From: Paenibacillus spongiae
GTDB taxonomy: Bacteria > Bacillota > Bacilli > Paenibacillales > Paenibacillaceae
Assembly: GCF_024734895.1 (NCBI RefSeq)
Contig: NZ_CP091430.1
Span: 5,412,501 to 5,476,500 of the forward strand
Direction of reading: 5' to 3'
Length of the DNA: 64,000 bases
Below, one piece after another: positions 8,538 through 15,312 of this stretch (its first letter is position 1; each line of letters begins with the position of its first letter). The translations under genes were made by a program, and so were the position numbers. The notes under the pieces are model-generated. The model saw only the letters and a list, made by a program, of their open reading frames with translations. It did no database searches and was not told where the DNA came from.

Positions 8538-9263
8538 TTGGACAGCCACTTTATCGCTTATATGTACCGGCTGCGTTACATCGAACGCTGGAGCCTCATG
8601 CGCAACACGACACGCGAGAACGTCGCGGAGCATTCCTACCATGTCGCGCTGCTGGCACATATGCTGTGCGAAATCGGCAACCGCATATTCGGACGGTCGC
8701 TGAATGCGGACAGAGCGGCGACGATGGCGCTATTCCACGACGCGACCGAAGTATTCACGGGAGACATTCCCACTCCCGTCAAGCATCATAACCCGAAGAT
8801 GCTCACGAATTTCCGCGAGATCGAAGCGCTGGCCGCCGAACGGCTGCTCGATATGGTGCCGGGCACGCTGCAGCCTTCTTACGAGTCCCTTGTGCTCGGT
8901 CCCGCCGCTAAGCATCGCCGCAATCGCGCTCAAGCAGCTGAGCACCGAGGGGAATCGGATCTGTCGGCGGCTGCCGAACAGTCGGATCGCGAGGGTTTTG
9001 CGGGGCTTGCAGAAGACGCCGCTGTGCCGACATCGAGCGATGATGAACATGATTTGCTCAAGATGCTCAAAGCCGCCGACTTGCTGGATGCCTACATCAA
9101 GTGTCTGTCGGAGCTATCGTCCGGCAATCGGGAATTCGCCGTGGCCAAGAAACAAACCGAAGATACTCTTGCCCGCCTCGCCATCCCCGAGGTGGACTGG
9201 TTCCTCGAGCACATGGCGCCAAGCTTCAGTAAAACATTGGACGAGCTATCGGAGAACGATTGA
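8538..9263 (+). CDS. yfbR: YfbR-like HD-domain 5'-deoxynucleotidase
   Basis: The product closely follows E. coli YfbR: an N-terminal MDSHFIAYMYRLRYIERW, RNTTRENVAEHSYHVA (metal His), the HD pair in ALFHDATEVFTGDIPTPVKH, and the late metal Asp in LLKAADLLDAY-like KAADLLDAY. YfbR removes phosphate from 5'-deoxynucleoside monophosphates in the cytoplasm. Start is TTG 8538, eight bases after AAAGGAG. At 241 residues it is ~40 longer than usual. The extra length is a polar Ala/Glu/Asp-rich stretch at about residues 125-170, between GP after LVL and the KAADLL motif. The insertion leaves the catalytic motifs intact. Confidence 0.85.
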   Translation: MDSHFIAYMYRLRYIERWSLMRNTTRENVAEHSYHVALLAHMLCEIGNRIFGRSLNADRAATMALFHDATEVFTGDIPTPVKHHNPKMLTNFREIEALAAERLLDMVPGTLQPSYESLVLGPAAKHRRNRAQAAEHRGESDLSAAAEQSDREGFAGLAEDAAVPTSSDDEHDLLKMLKAADLLDAYIKCLSELSSGNREFAVAKKQTEDTLARLAIPEVDWFLEHMAPSFSKTLDELSEND

Positions 9264-9285
9264 GGGGATCAGGAGCCGCATTACG

Positions 9286-9336
9286 AAAAAAACAGCCTCC
9301 ACAGCCGGTTAACCGGACCATGGAGGCTGTTCTACT
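9286..9336. terminator. Bidirectional terminator
   Basis: AACAGCCTCCA (9290-9300) pairs perfectly with TGGAGGCTGTT (9321-9331). Seven A lie on the left, which is a T-run for minus-strand transcripts. It lies between the convergent yfbR and aldo/keto reductase genes. Confidence 0.8.
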
Positions 9337-9356
9337 ATGTCGTTGCTTACGTTACA

Positions 9357-10334
9357 TTACCACGCGTAAGCGCGCGGCGCTTCCCCGCCCGGGCCGGGGA
9401 AAATCTCATCCAGGCGTTTCATCGCGGATTCGTCGAGCTCCAGCTCGACAGCACGCAGCGAACGCTCGAACTGCTCCAGCGTACGGACTCCGATAATCGG
9501 CGCGGTGACCGCCGGATTGGCGAGCAGCCATGCCAGAGCAACCGTATCCTCGCGTTCGCCGAGGTCGTCGCAGAGCGCCCCGAATGCTTCCAGCTGAGCC
9601 CGGTGACGCTCTACACGCTTCATATCGCCGCTGCGTTTGCCTGCTCCGCCGCGAGTCGCGTTGCCTGCCAGCAGTCCGCCGTCCAGCGGGCTCCAAGGGA
9701 TGACGCCGATGCCGAGATTCTGTGCAGCAGGCAGCACTTCAAGCTCAGGCAGCCGGCACATCAGATTATATTTGTGCTGCTCCGAGACGAGCCCTTGTAT
9801 TCCCCGCGCCTTGGCTTCGCCCTGAGCGACGGCAAGGTCCCAGCCGGCAAAGTTGCTGGAGCCGACATAGCCGATCTTCCCTTGCGCGACTGCCGTTTGA
9901 AAGCCTCCCCACAGCTCATCCCAGCCTACATTGCGATCAACGTGATGCATCTGGTACAGCTCGATATGGTCGGTCTGAAGCCGTTTCAGGGAGCCTTCCA
10001 GATGTCTTCTCAATTTATAAACGGAAAGCCCGCCGTCCCGGTTCGGTCCATCCTGCGGGTCATGCATATCGCCGTAGAACTTCGTCGCGAGGACCGTACG
10101 CTCGCGGCGGCCGCCTCCCTGGGCGAACCAGCGTCCGATAATCTCCTCCGTGCGCCCTGCGTTCTCGCCCCATCCATAGATGTTAGCGGTATCGAAAAAG
10201 TTAATGCCGGCGTCCAGCGCCGCATCCATAATCCGGTAGGATTCCTGCTCGTCCGTATCTACGCCAAAGTTCATTGTGCCGAGGCAAAGCCGGCTGACCT
10301 TTAATCCCGAACGTCCCAAGTACGTAAATTTCAT
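9357..10334 (-). CDS. Aldo/keto reductase
   Basis: The 325-residue protein is a cytoplasmic NADPH-dependent (alpha/beta)8 barrel reductase. Family marks are GTMNFGVDTDEQES near the N-terminus, the catalytic-tetrad region DTANIYGWG (Asp and Tyr), the Lys in VLATKFYG, and the His in YQMHHVDRN. The C-terminal cofactor loop GVRTLEQFERSL is also present. The substrate is unknown. I chose ATG 10334, eleven bases after AAGGAG; a GTG at 10346 overlaps that site. It is a single gene bounded by a terminator. Confidence 0.9.
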   Translation of the reverse strand: MKFTYLGRSGLKVSRLCLGTMNFGVDTDEQESYRIMDAALDAGINFFDTANIYGWGENAGRTEEIIGRWFAQGGGRRERTVLATKFYGDMHDPQDGPNRDGGLSVYKLRRHLEGSLKRLQTDHIELYQMHHVDRNVGWDELWGGFQTAVAQGKIGYVGSSNFAGWDLAVAQGEAKARGIQGLVSEQHKYNLMCRLPELEVLPAAQNLGIGVIPWSPLDGGLLAGNATRGGAGKRSGDMKRVERHRAQLEAFGALCDDLGEREDTVALAWLLANPAVTAPIIGVRTLEQFERSLRAVELELDESAMKRLDEIFPGPGGEAPRAYAW

Positions 10335-10531
10335 ATTCAATCCCACTCCTTGTCCCAGAAATTTATCTGCCAGAATACACCTTATAGAATAGATGATTTC
10401 CTCCGGTCTGTTAAGTACTCACTTTAAGTTTAGTTGGTTACGCAAGGTATAGCTGCACGCTGCCGCCTTCTTGTCACCGCGTATGAAATTCCCCTCCGGC
10501 GCTCATGTTATGAACGGCGGAGGTGATAACC

Positions 10532-10672
10532 ATGGCAGGAAGAAACAGCAAGCCGGACAATGACGGACCTGCGGCAAGCCCTGATCGGCTCGACCAATTC
10601 GGGGACAAGCTTGCCGACGAGTCGGGCACGAAGCCGATGAAAGCAAGCAGCAAGAAAGGCAACAAATGCTAA
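10532..10672 (+). CDS. Small hydrophilic hypothetical protein (46 aa)
   Basis: ATG 10532 follows GGAGGTGATAAC, a very strong ribosome binding site. The 46-residue product is highly hydrophilic, with Asp, Lys, Ser and Gly throughout (it starts MAGRNSKPDNDGPAASPDRL), and ends in a basic tail with one Cys (KASSKKGNKC). There is no membrane segment. A strong inverted repeat follows 18 bases after the stop. I recognise no family; composition resembles small spore-associated proteins. Confidence 0.5.
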   Translation: MAGRNSKPDNDGPAASPDRLDQFGDKLADESGTKPMKASSKKGNKC

Positions 10673-10690
10673 TCCGGTTTCCGAAATAGC

Positions 10691-10738
10691 AAGGCTAGAA
10701 GGACTTCTCAATCCCGTCCGGGAAGTCCTTCTAGCCTT
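10691..10738. terminator. Perfect 17-bp hairpin after the small ORF, no T-run
   Basis: AAGGCTAGAAGGACTTC (10691-10707) is the exact reverse complement of GAAGTCCTTCTAGCCTT (10722-10738), with a 14-base loop. Neither side carries the T-run of a typical intrinsic terminator (AACCCC follows on the plus strand). It may still terminate, or may act as a stability or processing element. Confidence 0.5.
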
Positions 10739-10817
10739 AACCCCTCCGATCGGCCTCCCGCTGTATTTTTACTGATCCGGTCATCAGTTCCACTCTACTC
10801 TCTTCACTTTCCTTCAA

Positions 10818-10848
10818 CGTTTATTTACGAATCAATATGGTCATATTA
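10818..10848 (+). promoter_or_regulatory. Possible SigG-type promoter of the germinant-receptor operon
   Basis: CATATTA at 10842-10848 resembles the SigG -10 element (CATnnTA). CGTTTA 18 bases upstream is only a partial -35 match. The distance to the gerXA ATG (10883) is suitable. Germinant receptor operons are forespore-expressed under SigG in Bacillus, which is why I looked here; the -35 match is weak. Confidence 0.25.
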
Positions 10849-10882
10849 GATCCAAAGATATACGTTTGGGAGAGAGTGGGAA

Positions 10883-12388
10883 ATGGCGGCTAGTTTACAT
10901 ACGAGTCTATTGAATAATCTCGGGCAAATCAGAGAAACGTTCGGAAACAGTACGGATATTGTCATTCGGGAACTCCGTATCGGCGGCGGTCGGCTGGCAG
11001 CTATTATCTTTGCTGACGGACTGGTAGACGACAAGATCGTCAATGAATTTATTATAGAGTCGCTGCTGCAAAGATTTCATCCGCAGAATGACGATGAACG
11101 TTCGCAGGACATCATTCAAGCACTGAAGGAATCGCTCCTTGTGAGCGCCAATATACGAGATATCGCCGATTTCGAACGCTTGTACGATGCCGTGCTGACC
11201 GCTAATATCGTCATTTTGCTGGATGGCCTGGCGCATGGCATCGCGGTCGAGGCGCCGGGCTGGAAGGACCGCGCCGTCAGCGAGCCTGTCAGCGAATCCG
11301 TCATTCGCGGGCCGCAGGAAGCTTTCACGGAAACGCTCCGCACGAATACGGCGCTGATCCGGCGAAAAATCAAAAATCCGAATCTGTGGCTGGAGACGAA
11401 GCCGGTCGGACGGATGACCAAAACGGACATAGGCATCATGTATATCAAGGGGCTCGCCAATGACGGCATCATTGAAGAAGTGCGCAAGCGGCTTGACCGG
11501 ATCAAGATCGACGGCATACTTGAAAGCGGCTATATCGAGGAATTGATTCAGGATGAGCCCTATTCGCCGTTCCCTACCGTATATAATTCCGAACGGCCGG
11601 ACGTCATCGCAGCGGAGCTCCTGGAAGGAAAGGTCGCCATCCTTGTGGACGGCACCCCGTTCGTGCTTGTCGTTCCGGCACTGCTGGTCTCATTCCTGCA
11701 CGCTTCGGAAGACTACTATCACCGTGCGGATATCTCCAGCCTTGTCCGGATCCTTCGGTACATCGGCATCTTTATCGCCTTGCTTGCCCCGTCGCTGTAC
11801 GTCGCGATCACGACTTATCATCAGGAAATGCTTCCGACTGCGCTGCTGTTAAGTCTGGCGGCCCAACGGGAAGGCATTCCGTTCCCCGCATTCATCGAAG
11901 CGCTCATGATGGAGATCGCCTTCGAAATCTTGCGGGAAGCCGGACTGCGAATGCCGCGGGTGGTCGGTCCTGCCGTCTCCATCGTCGGAACGCTGGTTAT
12001 CGGGCAGGCGGCGGTAGAAGCGGGCGTCGTTTCGGCGGCTATGGTCATCGTCGTATCCGTTACAGCCATTTGCAGCTTGGCGTTTCCGTCCTACAGTCTG
12101 GTCAATTCCATCCGAATGCTTCGTTTTCCGTTAATGGTGGTTGCAGCGACATTCGGTTTGTTCGGCATCATTATCGGGCTGATTGCGCTCGTCCTGCATT
12201 TGAGCAGTCTGCGTACGTTCGGAATTCCTTACATGAGTCCTTTCGCGCCTTTGATCCCTTCCGATCAGAAAGATGCGCTCATCCGTCTGCCCCATTGGGC
12301 ATTATTTTCCCGTCCCCGGCTGATTAATCAAAATAACGTGATTCGAGAAGACACGGGGCCGCCCGTCAAACCAAAGCAGCGGTCGTGA
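10883..12388 (+). CDS. Spore germinant receptor A subunit (GerA family)
   Basis: The 501-residue protein has a hydrophilic N-terminal half (~1-250) that includes the family motifs ESVIRGPQEAFTETLRTN and GRMTKTDIGIMYI. Five or so membrane helices follow (~255-450), with RYIGIFIALLAPSLYVAITT and HQEMLP, and then a short polar tail. A subunits sit in the spore inner membrane with B and C subunits and take part in germinant sensing. Length matches the family (~480-530). It heads a four-gene operon; the next gene begins within 20 bases of the stop. Confidence 0.93.
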   Translation: MAASLHTSLLNNLGQIRETFGNSTDIVIRELRIGGGRLAAIIFADGLVDDKIVNEFIIESLLQRFHPQNDDERSQDIIQALKESLLVSANIRDIADFERLYDAVLTANIVILLDGLAHGIAVEAPGWKDRAVSEPVSESVIRGPQEAFTETLRTNTALIRRKIKNPNLWLETKPVGRMTKTDIGIMYIKGLANDGIIEEVRKRLDRIKIDGILESGYIEELIQDEPYSPFPTVYNSERPDVIAAELLEGKVAILVDGTPFVLVVPALLVSFLHASEDYYHRADISSLVRILRYIGIFIALLAPSLYVAITTYHQEMLPTALLLSLAAQREGIPFPAFIEALMMEIAFEILREAGLRMPRVVGPAVSIVGTLVIGQAAVEAGVVSAAMVIVVSVTAICSLAFPSYSLVNSIRMLRFPLMVVAATFGLFGIIIGLIALVLHLSSLRTFGIPYMSPFAPLIPSDQKDALIRLPHWALFSRPRLINQNNVIREDTGPPVKPKQRS

Positions 12389-12408
12389 CAAGGCAGGTGC
12401 TCGTGACC

Positions 12409-13608
12409 ATGAAACATCGATTTGCAGCGTTGATCGGCATCCTTGCATGTTTCGTAATCCTGACCGGCTGCTGGAGTCGCAAGGAGCTGAACGATCTCGG
12501 GATTGTGCTTGCAATCGGAATCGACAAAGCCGGCAAGCAATACGAGGTTTCCGTCCAAGTCGTAAATCCCGGGGAAGTAGCCGTTAAGAGAGGGGGAACC
12601 AGCGGATATTCACCCGTGACGCTGTATTCTTCGAAAGGAAATACGATCGCGGAAGCCATTCGGCGGTTGACGACGGTAACGCCGAGAAAAACTTATTTTT
12701 CCCATATTCGGATTCTTGTCCTGTCCGAATCATTGGCCAGGCAAGGCATCGGCAGGACGCTCGATTATTTATCGCGGGACCATGAATTCCGCTCGGATTT
12801 CTACATCGCGATAGCAAGGGAAATGGCAGCCAAAGAAATCTTGGGATATATGTCTCCGCTCGAGAAAATTCCGGCCAACAAACTCTTCCATTCCCTCGAA
12901 GTAGCGGAGAAAGAATGGTCGCCGATTATCGCCGTTCAGCTCAACGAATTGACTGAAGATTTGCTGAGAAAAGGAGACAATCCGGTATTGACCGGCATCC
13001 GCGTCGCCGGCGATAAGGAACTGGGCCTAAGGAAGGAAAACGTCGAATCGATTATACCCGGAGCCGTCCTTCAGGTTAGGGGTTTGGGCGTATTCAAGGA
13101 CGATAAGCTGGTCGGATGGTTGAATGAGACGGAGAGCAAGGGATACAGCGACCTGACGGATAAATTGCACCGAACGGCCGTCGAGATGGCTTGTCCGGAA
13201 GGCGGAAAGCTGGCCGTCGATATTGTGTCGTCCAAAACGAAACTCACGGGCAAGGTTGTTGGCGGGGAGCCGGAAGGCCGCGCAGTCATCCGCACCGAAG
13301 CCGACGTTTCGGACGTCGAATGCCAGATCGATCTCTCCAAGGCGGATACGTTCGCCGATTTGGAGAAGCGAACGGCAGCCATATTGAAGCGGCACAGCGA
13401 GGCTGCGGTCGCCAAAGCACAGAAGCTGGAAACGGATATTTTCGGCTTCGGTGAAGCCGTCCGGCGGGCGAACCCGGCCTTCTGGAGAAAAGCCAAGCTG
13501 GATTGGGACAGTCGTTTCGCGAAGCTTCCCGTCCGAATCGAAGTCGACGTCAAAATCCGGCGTATAGGGACGATCACGAATCCGCTGATAAAGCAGTTGA
13601 AGGAGTAG
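12409..13608 (+). CDS. Spore germinant receptor C subunit, Ger(x)C lipoprotein
   Basis: The 399-residue precursor starts with a lipoprotein signal peptide (MKHRFAALIGILACFVILTG then Cys) whose lipobox is LTGC, followed by WSRKELNDLGIV, the hallmark of Ger(x)C proteins. The mature protein is the usual three-domain C subunit anchored on the outer face of the spore inner membrane. I chose ATG 12409, which begins a typical signal peptide. A GTG at 12385 overlaps the stop of the upstream gene and would add eight residues. It is cotranscribed with the A subunit. Confidence 0.92.
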   Translation: MKHRFAALIGILACFVILTGCWSRKELNDLGIVLAIGIDKAGKQYEVSVQVVNPGEVAVKRGGTSGYSPVTLYSSKGNTIAEAIRRLTTVTPRKTYFSHIRILVLSESLARQGIGRTLDYLSRDHEFRSDFYIAIAREMAAKEILGYMSPLEKIPANKLFHSLEVAEKEWSPIIAVQLNELTEDLLRKGDNPVLTGIRVAGDKELGLRKENVESIIPGAVLQVRGLGVFKDDKLVGWLNETESKGYSDLTDKLHRTAVEMACPEGGKLAVDIVSSKTKLTGKVVGGEPEGRAVIRTEADVSDVECQIDLSKADTFADLEKRTAAILKRHSEAAVAKAQKLETDIFGFGEAVRRANPAFWRKAKLDWDSRFAKLPVRIEVDVKIRRIGTITNPLIKQLKE

Positions 13609-13613
13609 ATCAC

Positions 13614-13847
13614 ATGCTGGCCGTCTTCTTAATCCTTCTCGCCACCGCCGCAATCGTCATGCTCGAAGTCCCCTCCCTGGTGAAACACAAGCGCAAGAAG
13701 GAGCTTTGGGCATTCTCGATGCTGCTCCTTTTTGGTTCAGCTCTAAGCATAGCCTTAAGCTTGAACGCGGATATACCGAATCCGGTGGACTGGATTTCGG
13801 CTCTTTATCGGCCGTTCAGCAATATGCTGGAGATGGCGTTTAAGTAA
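13614..13847 (+). CDS. Small two-helix membrane protein of the germinant-receptor operon (D-subunit-like, 77 aa)
   Basis: ATG 13614 lies eight bases after AAGGAG and five bases after the C-subunit stop. The 77-residue product has two hydrophobic segments (about residues 2-21 and 32-50) separated by a basic loop KHKRKKE. Small two-TM proteins (D subunits) are known in several Bacillus receptor operons, where they modulate receptor function. Position and topology support this, but sequence similarity cannot be judged by eye. Confidence 0.65.
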   Translation: MLAVFLILLATAAIVMLEVPSLVKHKRKKELWAFSMLLLFGSALSIALSLNADIPNPVDWISALYRPFSNMLEMAFK

Positions 13848-13898
13848 GCCTTGCGCCTCTGGATGCTTCCCCATTCATGATTACAAGGAGGTGAATCC

Positions 13899-15014
13899 GT
13901 GAAAGGAACGCCGAACATTTCTGCCCGACAATTTATGATTCTCGTCTTTCTGTATTCCGTCGGCACGGTTATTCTCCATACTCCGGGGCCGCTAACGGAA
14001 TTTGCGAAGCAAGATGCGTGGCTTGCCGCGTTGATCGGCACCGTTTTCGGGCTTGCCCTTGTATGGCTATATATCAAAGTCGGTCAATTATATCCTGAGC
14101 TAACCCTTGATCAGCTCAATGAAAAGATATTCGGCAAATGGCTTGGCAAAGCGGTCAACTTCACGTTTTTTCTGTGGGCTTATTCGACTGCGGCACAGGT
14201 CGTTTATTATGTCGGCAATTTTGTCAAAACGTTCTGGATGCCCGAAACTCCGCTTACCGCTTTCAATATCCTGTTTACCTTGATTATCCTGATGGCCGTA
14301 CGGCTGGGCATCGAACCGATTGTCCGGTCCGCGGAAATCTTGGTCGTTCCGTTCACAATTCTGACTGTCGTTCTGATTCTGTGCATATTGCCCCAAGTGG
14401 ACATGAAGAATTTGACGCCCATGCTGGAGGAAGGCGCCAAGCCGGTTTTTCGCGGCGCTCTGTTTTATATGAGCGTGTTCTCGCTGTCTCCTGTAATATT
14501 TCTGATGATATATCCGGCGGTTAACCGGAGCAAAGCGGCCGGCAAAGCGTTCTATATCGGTACGCTGGCGGGCGGGATCGTTCTCATTATCGGGATCCTG
14601 CTGACTACGCTTGTTCTCGGGCCGGAGCTCATGGCATTGAATACGGCGCCCAGCTATTCGCTTGCCAAGATGATAACAATCGGGAACTTTCTGACCCGGA
14701 TCGAAGCCGTGCTCGCTTTTCTATGGATCATCACGACTTTTTTCCGGGCGGTCATGTATTTTTACGTTTCCGTTGCCGTATTCGCCAATCTGTTTAAACT
14801 GAACGATTACCGGCCGCTCGTTTCACCACTCGGCATGATCATGGTCGCCCTCTCGCTTATCATCTTTCCGAACGTACAGGTGTCCGGTGAATTCAACAAA
14901 GAAATCTGGCTTTTCTACGCCTCGTCTTACGGTCTGATTATGCCTCTGCTGCTGCTTATTGTCGGGACGATCAGAATGCGGGTACTGCATGCTCTATCCC
15001 CAAAAAACGGCTAG
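13899..15014 (+). CDS. Spore germinant receptor B subunit (GerAB/APC-type permease)
   Basis: The 371-residue protein has about ten membrane helices and the GerAB start pattern ISARQFMILVFLYSVGTVIL. B subunits belong to the amino acid/polyamine/organocation transporter superfamily and bind the germinant. The start is a GTG at 13899 behind AAGGAGGTGAATCC. It is the last gene of the operon, 51 bases after the small two-TM gene, and is followed by a strong terminator. The A-C-D-B order differs from the A-B-C order of B. subtilis gerA. Confidence 0.92.
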   Translation: MKGTPNISARQFMILVFLYSVGTVILHTPGPLTEFAKQDAWLAALIGTVFGLALVWLYIKVGQLYPELTLDQLNEKIFGKWLGKAVNFTFFLWAYSTAAQVVYYVGNFVKTFWMPETPLTAFNILFTLIILMAVRLGIEPIVRSAEILVVPFTILTVVLILCILPQVDMKNLTPMLEEGAKPVFRGALFYMSVFSLSPVIFLMIYPAVNRSKAAGKAFYIGTLAGGIVLIIGILLTTLVLGPELMALNTAPSYSLAKMITIGNFLTRIEAVLAFLWIITTFFRAVMYFYVSVAVFANLFKLNDYRPLVSPLGMIMVALSLIIFPNVQVSGEFNKEIWLFYASSYGLIMPLLLLIVGTIRMRVLHALSPKNG

Positions 15015-15025
15015 CATTAGAACAT

Positions 15026-15088
15026 AAAAAGCCTCTCGTTGTTGGTACGGCAGCGCGGCCAGCCGACAACAAAGGAGAGGCTTTTTTC
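15026..15088. terminator. Strong terminator after the germinant-receptor operon
   Basis: AAAAAGCCTCTC and GTTGTTGG on the left pair with CCGACAAC and GAGAGGCTTTTTT on the right. It has A-run and T-run flanks, so it can work in both directions between the converging ger operon and the minus-strand 57-aa ORF. Confidence 0.85.
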
Positions 15089-15108
15089 ATTATCTATCCA
15101 TGGTTGGT

Positions 15109-15282
15109 TTATTCCCTTAACCCATTAACGGCATCGCGAATCGAGCGATAGAATGCCTGCCAATGCGCCGCGGCGTCCGAAGGACCGACCGGTTGTTCCT
15201 TCCGAGGCTCCGAAGAGCCCCGCTCGGCCGATCCGCCCGGATCGGTATCCGCTTGATCATCAAGCCGTTCATGCTCCGCCAT
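15109..15282 (-). CDS. Small acidic hypothetical protein (57 aa), downstream of the SNF2 helicase
   Basis: ATG 15282 is preceded by GGGGAG and begins 30 bases after the helicase stop on the same strand, so it is probably the last gene of the SWIM-SNF2 operon. The 57-residue product has a polar, disordered-looking first half (it starts MAEHERLDDQADTDPGGSAE) and a more ordered end (HWQAFYRSIRDAVNGL). I recognise no family. Confidence 0.5.
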   Translation of the reverse strand: MAEHERLDDQADTDPGGSAERGSSEPRKEQPVGPSDAAAHWQAFYRSIRDAVNGLRE

Positions 15283-15312
15283 GACTCATTCTCCCCTCAC
15301 ATTGCGAACATA

